The notes: generated by a model from the letters alone, not told the origin. Numbered from the stretch's first letter, positions 8,723 through 17,517 are shown. The stretch: DNA of 64,000 nucleotides from Massilia litorea (GCF_015101885.1 NZ_CP062941.1:1302001-1366000), one strand, 5' to 3'. Program-made: numbers and translations.

Positions 8723-8739
8723 TACGTCATCCTGACGTA
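8723..8739. promoter_or_regulatory. Inverted repeat upstream of the TonB-dependent receptor
   Basis: TACGTCA at 8723-8729 and TGACGTA at 8733-8739 are perfect arms around TCC. The element lies 14 bp after the DUF808 stop and about 115 bp before the receptor start. It may be an operator for the receptor; there is no T-run, so it is unlikely to be a terminator. Confidence 0.35.
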
Positions 8740-8854
8740 CTGACAACTGTTGCATTTGGTACTTACAGCACCCGTTGCAAATTGACATGCTCGGGTGCGC
8801 CCTCCAGACTGAGCCGGCAAGAGCCGTTCAGACTATCAATTTGAGGGAAGATCA

Positions 8855-11344
8855 ATGCAAAGAACTATCAATAATAAAACGGTGCTGGCCCTGTCGATCG
8901 CCGCGATGTTCGCCAGCACGGCCCAGGCACAGGACAGCAGCGCCACCGAAGGCGGCACCGCGACCGTCGTCGTGACCGGCACCCGCGTGGCCAACCGCAG
9001 CGCGCTCGACACCGCTGCCGCAGTCGACATCATCTCGGCCGACACCCTGAAAAACACCGGCACCACCGAGATGAATCAGGCTTTGTCGGTCGCTTTGCCT
9101 TCCCTGAACTTCCCGCGCCCTTCGCTCACCGACGGTACCGATACGATCCGTCCGGCCACCCTGCGCGGCATGGCGCCTGACCAGACCCTGGTGCTGGTGA
9201 ACTCGAAGCGCCGCCATTCGTCCGCCCTCGTCAACCTGAACGGTTCCGTCGGCCGCGGCTCGGCGGCGGTCGACATGAACACGATCCCGACCGCGATCGT
9301 GAAAAACATCGAGGTGCTGCGCGACGGCGCCGCCGCCCAGTACGGTTCCGATGCGATCGCCGGCGTGATCAACCTGCGCCTGCGCACCGACCGCAGCGGC
9401 GGAGAAGGCAGCGTGACGTATGGCGCGCGCATCACCGAATACGACCTGTGGAACGACGTGCCACCAAGCGGCGGCACCTGGAGCGGTCCCGCCTCGCGCG
9501 AGCGCACCGACGGCCAGAGCACCACGGTCAGCGCCTGGAAAGGTCTGCCATTGGGCGAGTCCGGCTACCTGACCATCGCCGCCGAATACAAGGACCAGGC
9601 GAAGACCGAACGCGGCGGCTACGACATGCGCCAGCAATACCCGAAACTGGCGAACGGCGCCTTCGATCCGCGCGAAAACACGATCAATCGTTTTAACGCC
9701 TGGTACGGCGACCCGGAAATGCAGCAGACGACCCTGTTCGCGAACGCCGGCAACGATCTCGGCAACGGGATGAAGGCCTATGGCTGGGCCAGCTACCAGA
9801 AACGCGAAGCGCGTTCGGCCGGCTACTTCCGCCCGGCCCAGGATGCGCGCAACATCCAGGCGATCTATCCGGACGGCTTCCTGCCGATCATCGCCCCGAC
9901 CGTGGACGATTTTTCCATGACCGGCGGCCTCACCTGGTCGCTGGGCAGCTGGGACATCGACACCTCGCTCGGCTACGGCAAGAACAAGATGCGGTTCGAG
10001 ATCCAGAACACGCTGAACCGTTCGATCGGCCCGTCGAGCAAGACCGAATTCGACGCCGGCGGCTTTTCGTATGACCAGCTGGTGTTCAACCTGACCGGCG
10101 TGCGCACGCTGGACGTGGCCGGCCTGTCGTCGCCGCTGAACATCGCGGTCGGCACCGAAGTGCGGCGCGAAGGCTATGAACTGTTCGCCGGCGAACCGGA
10201 TTCCTACCGCTACGGCGGCCAGGTGCTGGCCAACGGCACCCCGGCCGCACCGGGCGCGCAGGTCTTCCCGGGCTTCCGTCCGGCCAACGAGATCGACACC
10301 CACCGCACCGCGGCCGGCGCCTTCGTCGACCTGGAAGCGAACATCACGCCGCAATTGCTGGCCTCGGTCGCCGTGCGCGCCGAACATTATTCCGACTTCG
10401 GCAACAGCCTGGCCGGCAAGCTGGCGGGACGCTACGATTTCAGTAAAATCTTCGCCCTGCGCGGTTCGGTCCAGAACGGCTTCCGCGCGCCGTCGCCGCA
10501 GCAGCAGAATTTCACGTCGACCTCGACCAATTTCATTAACGGCGTGCCGTTCGAGATCACGACCTTCAAACCGACCGACCCGGTCGCCGTCGCCCTCGGC
10601 GCCCAGCCGCTCGACGCCGAGAAATCGGTCAACGTGTCGCTCGGCGGCGTGCTGCGCTTCGACCGCATCAGCCTGACGGTCGATGCCTACCGGATCAAAA
10701 TCCGCGACCGCATCGTGCTGTCGGAAAACCTGACGCAGGCGAACGTGCGCAACTACATCGCCTCGCAAGGTTTTGTCGGCGTGGGCGGCGGGCGCTTCTT
10801 CATCAACGGCGTCAACACCACCACCGACGGCGTCGACATCGTCATGAACTGGCCGGTGAATGCCGGCGCGGCAGGGCGCTTCGACACCACCCTGGCGGCC
10901 AATTTCAACAGCACGGAAGTGACCAAGACCCCGGTCACGGCCCAGCTGGCGGCATTGACCCCGGCGCCGGTGCTGTTCGACCGCGCCAACATCATCGCGA
11001 TCGAGGAAGGCCAGCCGAAGAACAAGTTCAGCGCCAACGTGAACTGGAAGCTGGGCCAGTTCGGCGCCACCTTCCGCGCCACCCGCTACGGCAAGACGAT
11101 GACGCCGGGTACCACCGCCGCCTTCGACTTCCCGCTGGCCGCACGCACCATCGTCGACCTCGAGGGCCGTTACGCCCTGACGCCGAAGCTGACGCTGGCG
11201 CTCGGCGCCGACAACCTGTTCGACCAGTATCCGGAAACGCTGCCGCCGGCGCTGAACACGACGGGCAACACGCCGTTCTCGAACTACTCGCCATTCGGCC
11301 GCTCCGGCCGTTTCGTGTACGCCCGCGCCAACTACGCGTTTTAA
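8855..11344 (+). CDS. TonB-dependent outer-membrane receptor
   Basis: This 829-residue receptor has a signal peptide (about 1-25, cleavage after STAQA), a TonB-box-like stretch followed by TVVVTGTRVANRSALDTAAAV, a plug domain (about 45-170; with LVLVNSKRRHSSALVNLNGS and IEVLRDGAAAQYGSDAIAGV), and a 22-strand barrel ending in the canonical aromatic C-terminus FVYARANYAF. The plug resembles receptors of the carbohydrate/nutrient type rather than siderophore receptors, but the substrate is unknown. There is no adjacent transporter, FecR or sigma-factor gene. GAGGG lies 8 bp before the ATG. A strong terminator follows. Confidence 0.92.
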   Translation: MQRTINNKTVLALSIAAMFASTAQAQDSSATEGGTATVVVTGTRVANRSALDTAAAVDIISADTLKNTGTTEMNQALSVALPSLNFPRPSLTDGTDTIRPATLRGMAPDQTLVLVNSKRRHSSALVNLNGSVGRGSAAVDMNTIPTAIVKNIEVLRDGAAAQYGSDAIAGVINLRLRTDRSGGEGSVTYGARITEYDLWNDVPPSGGTWSGPASRERTDGQSTTVSAWKGLPLGESGYLTIAAEYKDQAKTERGGYDMRQQYPKLANGAFDPRENTINRFNAWYGDPEMQQTTLFANAGNDLGNGMKAYGWASYQKREARSAGYFRPAQDARNIQAIYPDGFLPIIAPTVDDFSMTGGLTWSLGSWDIDTSLGYGKNKMRFEIQNTLNRSIGPSSKTEFDAGGFSYDQLVFNLTGVRTLDVAGLSSPLNIAVGTEVRREGYELFAGEPDSYRYGGQVLANGTPAAPGAQVFPGFRPANEIDTHRTAAGAFVDLEANITPQLLASVAVRAEHYSDFGNSLAGKLAGRYDFSKIFALRGSVQNGFRAPSPQQQNFTSTSTNFINGVPFEITTFKPTDPVAVALGAQPLDAEKSVNVSLGGVLRFDRISLTVDAYRIKIRDRIVLSENLTQANVRNYIASQGFVGVGGGRFFINGVNTTTDGVDIVMNWPVNAGAAGRFDTTLAANFNSTEVTKTPVTAQLAALTPAPVLFDRANIIAIEEGQPKNKFSANVNWKLGQFGATFRATRYGKTMTPGTTAAFDFPLAARTIVDLEGRYALTPKLTLALGADNLFDQYPETLPPALNTTGNTPFSNYSPFGRSGRFVYARANYAF

Positions 11345-11362
11345 GTTGAAGCGAGGGTCCTG

Positions 11363-11399
11363 AAACGCGCCCGGGGCTCGGTCCCGGGCGCGTTTTTTT
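11363..11399 (+). terminator. Rho-independent terminator after the TonB receptor gene
   Basis: AAACGCGCCCGGG (11363-11375) pairs with CCCGGGCGCGTTT (11383-11395), followed directly by a T-run to 11399. Confidence 0.92.
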
Positions 11400-11744
11400 C
11401 ATTGCCCCCCGGGTGCCGTGACGATCGCACCCAGCGCCAGGCCCACGGCGAAGGCGGCATACACACCGGCCAGGAACTTTTTCGACAGGCGCTTTTCGTA
11501 ACCGGGTTTCAGGCGTTCGGGCGTAAGCTTGTAGTCGGCGAAGCAGGCAATGGCCGAGGCGGCGGCGGAGGCTGCCAGCGTCACCCGCAGGTCCTTGTGG
11601 TCGAGTTTTTCTCCGGCCAGCTTTTCGAACAGCACCGACCGGAAGGTGGCGCTGAGGTGAGCTTCTGGCTGATGGTGGCCAGGCCGATGTAGGGCCAAGC
11701 GGAACAGGCGCCCGTAACGACCGCAGTAGAATGGGCCGCAACCA
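11399..11744 (-). pseudogene. Frameshifted remnant of a small membrane protein gene
   Basis: The 3' part reads well as protein: SATFRSVLFEKLAGEKLDHKDLRVTLAA, then ADYKLTPERLKPGYEKRLSK and a final membrane helix (VYAAFAVGLALGAIV). Upstream of about 11655 this frame turns into His/Pro/Arg-rich out-of-frame sequence, while the neighbouring frame gives WPYIGLATISQKLTS, which continues naturally into ATFRS. One net base is missing (or two added) around 11650-11660. The upstream frame has no ATG, GTG or TTG before its stop at about 11745, and the divergent gene starts at 11760, so there is no room for a promoter. I regard it as a decaying gene, unless the shift is a sequencing error. The family is not recognised. 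Confidence 0.55.
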
Positions 11745-11759
11745 GTCAAGGAGGAGACG

Positions 11760-12779
11760 ATGCGGGCTTACCAGATTCTGCCGGGCGACAACATCGACGG
11801 CTTGCAGTGCGTGAATTTCCCCGAGCGAGAATTGGCGAATGGTGAAGTCCGGGTACGGGTGCACGCGGTCTCGCTGAATTACCGCGACCTCATGGTTGCC
11901 AGCGGCAATTATCTGGTGAATGTGGACGATCCCATCATTCCCTGCTCCGACGGCGCCGGCGAAGTGCTCGCCGTCGGGCATGGCGTCACCCGGCTGCAGG
12001 TGGGCGACCGCGTCGCCGCTTCCTTTTTTCCCTACTGGCAGGACGGGCGCACCTGCGCCACCAAAATCCGCCATGCGCTCGGCGGAGACATCGACGGCGT
12101 ACTCGCCGAAGAAGTGGTATTGCACGAGGATGCCCTGGTCAAAATTCCGCCGCAACTGAGCTATGTGGACGCGTCGACCATGCCCTGCGCCGGCGTCACC
12201 GCCTGGAATGCGATGTTTGAATCGAGCAATGCCATCAAGCCGGGCGATACCGTGCTGCTGCTGGGCACCGGCGGCGTCTCGGTGCTGGGCCTGCAACTGG
12301 CGAAAGCGGCCGGACTGCGCACCATCATCACCTCGTCCAGCGACGACAAACTGCAGCGCGCGCGCGCACTGGGCGCTCACCACACGATCAATTACCGCAG
12401 CACGCCGGAGTGGCAGGAAGAGGTATTACGGGCGACCCATGGCATGGGGGCGGACGTGGTGCTGGAAGTGGGCGGGCAGGGCACCGTCAACCGCTCGGTG
12501 GCGTCCTGCGCCATGGGCGGCAGCGTCGCCATCATCGGCGGCGTCAGCGGCTTCGGCGGCGAAGTCAATCCGGCCACCCTGCTGGCCGGCGCCAAGCGCA
12601 TGGTCGGCATCTTCGTCGGCAGCCGCAGGATGCTGGAGCAGGTGATGGGCTTTGCCGCCATCAGCGAAATAAAACCGGTGGTCGACCGGGTGTTCGGGTT
12701 CGACGAAGCGAAGGAAGCCTACCGTTACATGGAATCGGGCTCGCACTTCGGCAAGGTCGTGATCGCGGTGACTGCCTAG
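11760..12779 (+). CDS. Zinc-independent medium-chain alcohol dehydrogenase/quinone oxidoreductase
   Basis: This 339-residue protein of the MDR superfamily has a GroES-like N-terminal domain (YRDLMVASGNY, PCSDGAGEVLAVGHGV, VGDRVAASFFPYW) and a Rossmann NAD(P) domain with the glycine motif LLGTGGVSVLGLQLAKAAG. The catalytic zinc ligands of classical ADH (Cys38/His59 equivalents) are replaced, which fits NADPH-dependent quinone-oxidoreductase-like members. AAGGAGGAG 5 bp before ATG 11760 is a near-perfect ribosome binding site. The substrate is unknown. It is convergent with the glutamine cyclotransferase gene, only 3 bp apart. Confidence 0.85.
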   Translation: MRAYQILPGDNIDGLQCVNFPERELANGEVRVRVHAVSLNYRDLMVASGNYLVNVDDPIIPCSDGAGEVLAVGHGVTRLQVGDRVAASFFPYWQDGRTCATKIRHALGGDIDGVLAEEVVLHEDALVKIPPQLSYVDASTMPCAGVTAWNAMFESSNAIKPGDTVLLLGTGGVSVLGLQLAKAAGLRTIITSSSDDKLQRARALGAHHTINYRSTPEWQEEVLRATHGMGADVVLEVGGQGTVNRSVASCAMGGSVAIIGGVSGFGGEVNPATLLAGAKRMVGIFVGSRRMLEQVMGFAAISEIKPVVDRVFGFDEAKEAYRYMESGSHFGKVVIAVTA

Positions 12780-12782
12780 GCT

Positions 12783-13574
12783 TTATCGTCCCTCGAAGCG
12801 CACCAGCTCGATTTCGAACAGCTTCGGCCAGAATTTACCCGTCACATACAGCTTGCGGTGCTTGCCATCGTAGGCAATGCCGTTGAGTACGGCATCGACC
12901 GAGTTGGTGCCGCGTTTTTCGCGCGGCAGCAGATTGGTCAGGTCGATCCAGCCCGTCACCTTGCCGCTGGCGGGATCGATGCGGGCAATGACGTCGGTGC
13001 CCCAGACGTTCGCAAACAGTTCGCCGTCGACGATTTCCAGCTCGTTCAGGGAATCGATCGGCTTGCCCTCGGCCGTGACCTGCACCCGCCGCAGCTCTTT
13101 CAGGGTGCCCGGATCGAGCACGCGGATGCTGGCGCTGCCGTCGCTCATGTAGACGTTCTTCGCGTCGCTGGCCAGGCCCCAGCCTTCTCCCTCGTAGGGG
13201 AACTTCGCTTTCATCGCAAACGTTTTGGCGTCGAACACATAGCCCGTCTTCGATTGCCAGGTCAGGCCGAGGATGTTCTCGCCGACGGCCGTGGAACCCT
13301 CGCCGAACACCTCTTTCGGCAGCTCGGTCTTCTGTACCACTTTGCCGCTTTTCAGTTCGACGCGGCGCAGGGTCGAGCGGCCGATGATGCCGGTGGTCTC
13401 GTAGAGCTGGCCGTCGCGGAAGAACAAGCCCTGCGTGAACGCTTGCGGATCGTGCGGATAGGTGTTCTTGACGATGAAGCCGTAGACGGGAATGGCCGCC
13501 ACGGCGGCGGTGCTGACGCAGCTTGCGAGGACAAGGGCAAGGATGGCAGAAGCAGTGGCAGTGGGTTTCAGCAT
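12783..13574 (-). CDS. Glutamine cyclotransferase (glutaminyl-peptide cyclotransferase, five-bladed propeller type)
   Basis: This 263-residue exported protein has a signal peptide (about 1-27, ending TAAVAAIP) and the repeated propeller blades of the plant/bacterial glutaminyl cyclase family: NTYPHDPQAFTQGLFFRDGQLYETTG, VGENILGLTWQSKTGYVFD, YEGEGWGLASD, LNELEIVDGELFANVWGTD and TNSVDAVLNGIAYD. The conserved FTQGL, YE, LTW and LNELE blocks surround the active site. The enzyme converts N-terminal glutamine of peptides to pyroglutamate in the periplasm. Two in-frame ATGs are close; 13574 gives a full signal peptide. Confidence 0.9.
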   Translation of the reverse strand: MLKPTATASAILALVLASCVSTAAVAAIPVYGFIVKNTYPHDPQAFTQGLFFRDGQLYETTGIIGRSTLRRVELKSGKVVQKTELPKEVFGEGSTAVGENILGLTWQSKTGYVFDAKTFAMKAKFPYEGEGWGLASDAKNVYMSDGSASIRVLDPGTLKELRRVQVTAEGKPIDSLNELEIVDGELFANVWGTDVIARIDPASGKVTGWIDLTNLLPREKRGTNSVDAVLNGIAYDGKHRKLYVTGKFWPKLFEIELVRFEGR

Positions 13575-13636
13575 GCTGGAACGAGAGATTGATAAGGGGA
13601 ATGGTCACTGTAGCATGAGGCGGACCAGGCCGCAGC

Positions 13637-14125
13637 TCAGACATAGGCGAGCATGCGGCCGCAGCTGATGACGCCCAGCCAGAGCAGGATCGACAGGCCG
13701 GCGCCCAGCCGGGCCAGCAGCGGCGCGGCGCGCTCGCGGTCCCAGCCGGCCACGCTGCGATACGGCAGCAGGTGGAAGGCGAGGGCGTTGCAGCCGGCGA
13801 GGGCGATCAGGGTCAGTTTCAGCAAAAAAACGGGATTCGCCGCCAGCTCGCCCGGGTGCGCACTGAACAGCAGCAGTCCGGCCGGAATCACGAGGACCAG
13901 GCTCGCCAGCGCCCAGCGCAGCAGGTGCCGGCCGAGGGCGGCGAGCGGCAGGCTTGTCGCACAGCCCAGCACGCGCAGGTCGAACAGCACCACGCTGCCG
14001 ACCAATACCGAAAAACCGGCGATGTGGACGATCTCGACGATCGGATACAGCCAGGCGCTTTCGCGCATCGCGCCAGCCAGGGGCGTGGCCGCCAGGGCGT
14101 CCAATACGCCGGCGCCCTGCGCCAT
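13637..14125 (-). CDS. Four-helix membrane protein (DUF6644-like) paired with DUF6152 protein
   Basis: This 162-residue protein has four to five hydrophobic helices (about 20-48, 60-85, 95-118, 140-160). The first helix region, YPIVEIVHIAGFSVLVGSVVLFDLRVLG, carries a conserved histidine (VHIAG) and Asp/Arg pair, as in small heme- or metal-linked membrane proteins (DUF6644/DUF2214 type). Its ATG overlaps the upstream gene's stop by 1 nt (TGATG, 14123-14127), so the two are co-translated. A role in metal or redox handling is suspected from this recurrent pairing; no function is established. Confidence 0.7.
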   Translation of the reverse strand: MAQGAGVLDALAATPLAGAMRESAWLYPIVEIVHIAGFSVLVGSVVLFDLRVLGCATSLPLAALGRHLLRWALASLVLVIPAGLLLFSAHPGELAANPVFLLKLTLIALAGCNALAFHLLPYRSVAGWDRERAAPLLARLGAGLSILLWLGVISCGRMLAYV

Positions 14126-14469
14126 CAGCGCAGCTCCGTGGTCTTGCCCTCGATCGTGATGTTTTCGGCGCGCATCTCGTCTGCCTTGCTGCGGTGCGGG
14201 TAGCCGTGCACGCTGGCGCGCTGGCCCGGCACCAGTTTCTCCTTCATCAGGCCGCGGTTTTCCATGCGCGAGGGCGGCGCCAGCACCACTAGCCAGGTTT
14301 TATCCGCGGTTTTCAGGCGCACGAAACCGTGCGGCTGCTCGTAGCCGGCCTGCTCGATGGTGCCCGTCAGGTCAAGCGGCTTGTCGGACTCGTATTCGCT
14401 CCAGCCGTGGTGGGCCAGGGTGCCGGCGCTGAAAACGAGCCCGGCGGCGAGCAGGATCAGGCGTTTCAT
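14125..14469 (-). CDS. Periplasmic DUF6152-like small protein
   Basis: This 114-residue protein has a signal peptide (about 1-19) followed at once by AHHGWSEYESDKPLDLTGTI, the start characteristic of DUF6152 proteins, with a His-His pair that would be close to the mature N-terminus. The rest is a small beta-barrel (OB-like) pattern: HGFVRLKTADKTWLVVLAPP, PGQRASVHGYP, RAENITIEGKTTEL. It is the first gene of a two-gene operon with the membrane protein downstream. The His-rich N-terminus suggests metal binding, which is inference. Confidence 0.75.
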   Translation of the reverse strand: MKRLILLAAGLVFSAGTLAHHGWSEYESDKPLDLTGTIEQAGYEQPHGFVRLKTADKTWLVVLAPPSRMENRGLMKEKLVPGQRASVHGYPHRSKADEMRAENITIEGKTTELR

Positions 14470-14572
14470 GACGTGTCTCCCGGTATGCGGTGCGCCCGAT
14501 TCTACGCCCGGCCTGTGCGGGGAGGCGCACCGCTTATGTTAGGCTTTATGCATTGATTTTATAGAGAACGCG

Positions 14573-15219
14573 ATGATGGGAAGTCTGCAGATCCTGGCGC
14601 CGCTGCTGGCCGCGGCAGCTTTGAACGCACCGGCCCGCGCCGAACCGCAGTGCGCGGCCTATGCGGGGGAACTGACGGCCATGGTGGAAGCGGCCGAGGC
14701 CGTGCGGAGCCGGATCGATTACCTGGCGTCGCCCGGCGCTGCGGCGGCTGTGCAGGGGCGCACCGAGCTGGAGGCGGTCGAGCGCGGCAACGCCGAGCGC
14801 CTGGGCGCGTGGATGAACGCCTGTGGCTGGCCGCGCCGCAGCGTGGAAGGCGTACAGGCCGCGCGCGGCGCCTGGCTCGTGGCCCAGCAACGCAGTGGGG
14901 ACCTGCCCTTCCAGCGCCAGGTGGTGCGCCAGCTGGAGCTGTCCGTGCTCGATGGCGAAGCGCCGCCCATGTACCTGGCCACGGCCTCCGACCGGCTGGC
15001 GGTCAGGGAGGCCGGCCGCAGCGCTATGGCACCCAGCTGCGCCAGGTCGACGCCTGCCGCTGGGATTATTACCTGCTGGACGATCCACAAAGGGTCGAGG
15101 CCCGCCGCAAGCGACTGGGCCTGCCGTCGCTCGAAGAACACATACGCGGCATCAACGATGCGGCCGCCAGCGAAAACTGCCCGGCAGCGCACCCGGTCGC
15201 GGCCTCACCTGTCCGCTAA
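14573..15219 (+). pseudogene. Frameshifted DUF6624-like secreted protein gene
   Basis: The gene starts at ATG 14573 with a signal peptide (ending ARAEPQ) and reads as a helical protein through YLATASDRLAVRE near 15010. The same frame then loses protein character, while the frame shifted by one base gives GRPQRYGTQLRQVDACRWDYY, then DPQRVEARRKRLGLPSLEEHI, the conserved C-terminal block of DUF6624 proteins, ending at TAA 15217-15219. A single missing base in the GGGAGGCC stretch around 15006-15012 joins the two parts. Either the gene is inactivated or the base call is wrong. The biological role of the family is unknown. Confidence 0.75.
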
Positions 15220-15224
15220 AATAT

Positions 15225-15273
15225 ACCGTATAAATCGTTTATTTTGTATGAATCATATAAACGATACTACGGT
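15225..15273. repeat. AT-rich inverted repeat between two convergent genes
   Basis: ACCGTA (15225-15230) and TACGGT (15268-15273) form outer arms, and ATCGTTTAT (15234-15242) and ATAAACGAT (15257-15265) form inner arms. The stretch 15217-15345 is strikingly AT-rich against its surroundings. It may act as a terminator for the leftward oxidoreductase gene or as a protein-binding site. Confidence 0.5.
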
Positions 15274-15345
15274 TTATTTGACGGTTTTTCGAGCAGTTTT
15301 TTCTTGGCCTAAAAAATGCCGAGAGACAATAAAACCTCACTAAAA

Positions 15346-16365
15346 CTAGTCTCCGAAACCCTCGAGTACCACTTTGCCGCTGGCCGCGCCGCTCTCGATA
15401 AAGGCATGGGCGCGGCGCAGGTTGGCAGCGTTGATCGGACCCATGTTCTGGGCCAGCGTGGTGCGGATACGGCCATCCTCGACCAGCTGCGCCACTTCGT
15501 TCAGCAGGCGGTGCTGGGCTTGCAGGTCGGGCGTGTTGAACAGGGACCGCGTAAACATCAGCTCCCAATGCAGGGAGATGCTCTTGCGTTTTAACAGGCG
15601 CACGTCGATCGGTTCCGGATCGTCGATCAGCGCCAGTTTTCCTTGCGGCTTGATCGCATTCACGAGCGCATTGAAATGTTTATCGGTGTGGGTCAGGCTG
15701 ATCGCGTAGTCGACTTCACCCAGGCCGGCGCCGGTCAAGGCGGTGTCGAGCGGCGTGCCGTGGTCGATCACGTGATGGGCGCCGAAGATGCGCGCCCACT
15801 CGCGCGTTTCCGGGCGCGAGGCGGTGCCGATCACGGTGATGCCCGTCAGCTGGCGCGCCAGTTGGACCAGGATCGAGCCGACGCCGCCGGCGGCGCCGAC
15901 CACCAGCAGCTTCTCTCCCTGATGGCCGCCGAACTGCAGGCCGAGGCGGTCGAACAGCAGTTCCCAGGCCGTGATCGCCGTCAGCGGCAGCGCCGCCGCT
16001 TCGGCAAAGCCGAGCTTGTTCGGCATGCGCCCGACGATGCGCTCGTCGACCAGCTGCAATTGGCTGTTGCTGCCCGGACGGTTAATGGCGCCGGCATACC
16101 AGACGCGGTCGCCGGGGCGGAACAGCGTCACCTCCGGGCCCACGGCGCGCACGATGCCGCTCGCATCCCAGCCGAGCACGCGTGGTTCAGCTTGCGCTTC
16201 GGCCGGCAAGCCACGGCGCACCTTGGTGTCGACCGGGTTTACGGAAACGGCATGCACCTCGACCAGGATGTCGTGGCCGGTGGCGACCGGATCGGGCAGC
16301 GTGATGTCCTGCAGGGATTGCTCGTCGGTGGCGGGGAGCGCGGCAAATGCGGCGATGGCTTTCAT
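15346..16365 (-). CDS. Zinc-binding-type alcohol dehydrogenase/NADPH quinone reductase
   Basis: This MDR-superfamily protein of 339 residues shows AVSVNPVDTKVRRGLPAEAQ, VLGWDASGIVRAVG and the Rossmann motif LLVVGAAGGVGSILVQLARQL, with NADPH specificity suggested by the AxxGxxG form. It matches the quinone-oxidoreductase subfamily whose members reduce quinones or enones. The first in-frame ATG (16371) overlaps the AAGGAA sequence, so the second ATG (16365), 5 bp after that sequence, is the better start. It diverges from a LysR regulator across 100 bp, the usual layout of a regulator and its target. Confidence 0.85.
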   Translation of the reverse strand: MKAIAAFAALPATDEQSLQDITLPDPVATGHDILVEVHAVSVNPVDTKVRRGLPAEAQAEPRVLGWDASGIVRAVGPEVTLFRPGDRVWYAGAINRPGSNSQLQLVDERIVGRMPNKLGFAEAAALPLTAITAWELLFDRLGLQFGGHQGEKLLVVGAAGGVGSILVQLARQLTGITVIGTASRPETREWARIFGAHHVIDHGTPLDTALTGAGLGEVDYAISLTHTDKHFNALVNAIKPQGKLALIDDPEPIDVRLLKRKSISLHWELMFTRSLFNTPDLQAQHRLLNEVAQLVEDGRIRTTLAQNMGPINAANLRRAHAFIESGAASGKVVLEGFGD

Positions 16366-16431
16366 GGTCATTCCTTTTGTCAGTGTTAATTGGGTCCATC
16401 GTAGTCGGTTTCGATTACGCCGATTAGTCCT

Positions 16432-16437
16432 TATAAT
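16432..16437 (+). promoter_or_regulatory. -10 element TATAAT in the LysR/oxidoreductase divergent promoter region
   Basis: A perfect TATAAT lies 28 bp before the LysR start codon, with a weak TTTCGA 17 bp upstream. The 100-bp region between the two divergent genes should also contain the LysR operator; several T-N11-A pairs are present but none stands out. Confidence 0.5.
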
Positions 16438-16465
16438 CCGGAAAGACTATCCAGCGGAGCGAACA

Positions 16466-17353
16466 ATGAAACTCGATGCCATGGCCTTGTTCGCCCAGGT
16501 CGCGGCAAGCGGCAGCTTTACCGGGGCCGCCCTGGCCGCCGGCTTGCCGAAGTCGACCGTCAGCGCGCGGGTGGCGGAGCTCGAAAGTGCCCTCGGCGTG
16601 CGTCTGCTGCACCGGACCACGCGCCGCCTGAGCCTGACGGCCGCCGGCCAGGTGTATTTGATCCACTGCCAGGCGATGCTCGACGCCGCCAACGCGGCCG
16701 ATGCGGCGATCTCCCGGCTGCGCGACGAACCGGCGGGTCACCTGCGCCTGACCGCGCCGGAAGCGTCGGGCATCCTGCTGCTGCCGCCGCTGCTGGCCGC
16801 TTTCCATGCACGCCATCCGGCCGTCACCGTCGAATGCGTGATCACCGATGCCCACCTCGACCTGGTGGCGGAGCGCATCGATCTTGCCCTGCGCACGGGC
16901 CAGCTCGGCGATTCTTCCTTCGTCTCGCGCCGCGTGGGGGCGGTGCGGCGCGTGCTGGTCGCCGCTCCCGCTTACCTGGCGGCGCATGGCGCGCCTCAGC
17001 ACCCGGCCGACCTGTCGCGTCAACGCCTGCTGCTGCACGATGTGCTGCCGCAGTGGCCGCTGCACAGCGACGGTAAAGTCGTGCACGTCTCCGCCGCCGG
17101 CGCCCCACTGCGCGCCAACAATTTGAACACCCTGCGCGGGCTGACGCTGGCCGGCGCCGGCATCGCCTTGTTACCCTGGTTCATGGTGCGCGAGGCGCTG
17201 CTCGACGCCAGCCTGCAACTGGTGCTGCCCGAGCACCCGCCCACCGACAACACCTATTACGCCGTCTATCCCGGCCGCAGCCACCGTCCCGCCGCCCTCA
17301 GCGCCTTGCTCGAATTTATCGATCAATTCGGCCTGGCAAGTTACCTCGCCTGA
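16466..17353 (+). CDS. LysR-family transcriptional regulator
   Basis: This 295-residue protein has the N-terminal winged helix-turn-helix (about 1-60: FAQVAASGSFTGAALAAGLPKSTVSARVAELESALGVRLLHRTTRRLSLT) and the substrate-binding effector domain (about 88-290). The subfamily resembles the AaeR/DmlR-like regulators of oxidoreductase genes. The start at ATG 16466 has GGAG 9 bp upstream; longer frames would run into the divergent gene. It probably controls the divergent quinone reductase and perhaps the aldehyde oxidoreductase genes that follow 165 bp downstream. Confidence 0.92.
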   Translation: MKLDAMALFAQVAASGSFTGAALAAGLPKSTVSARVAELESALGVRLLHRTTRRLSLTAAGQVYLIHCQAMLDAANAADAAISRLRDEPAGHLRLTAPEASGILLLPPLLAAFHARHPAVTVECVITDAHLDLVAERIDLALRTGQLGDSSFVSRRVGAVRRVLVAAPAYLAAHGAPQHPADLSRQRLLLHDVLPQWPLHSDGKVVHVSAAGAPLRANNLNTLRGLTLAGAGIALLPWFMVREALLDASLQLVLPEHPPTDNTYYAVYPGRSHRPAALSALLEFIDQFGLASYLA

Positions 17354-17517
17354 GCCCCACAGGTCGGCATTCTCGTCGGCTAATTGTGCGCCGGTTACCT
17401 TGCGCTTGCTACTAAGATGGTCGTAACGGAATGACAACAGCGAATCACCGCTGCGGTCGGCGCCGCCTCCTGCGCGCCTCGAACAGCCCTGTCCGACCCA
17501 TCCAGAAAGGATTCACC

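Noticed and set aside
17431-17517. A possible N-terminal extension of PaoA that could have been a Tat signal
   Set aside because: It contains Arg pairs but no S-R-R-x-F-L-K pattern or hydrophobic segment, and the ribosome binding site belongs to the start at 17518.
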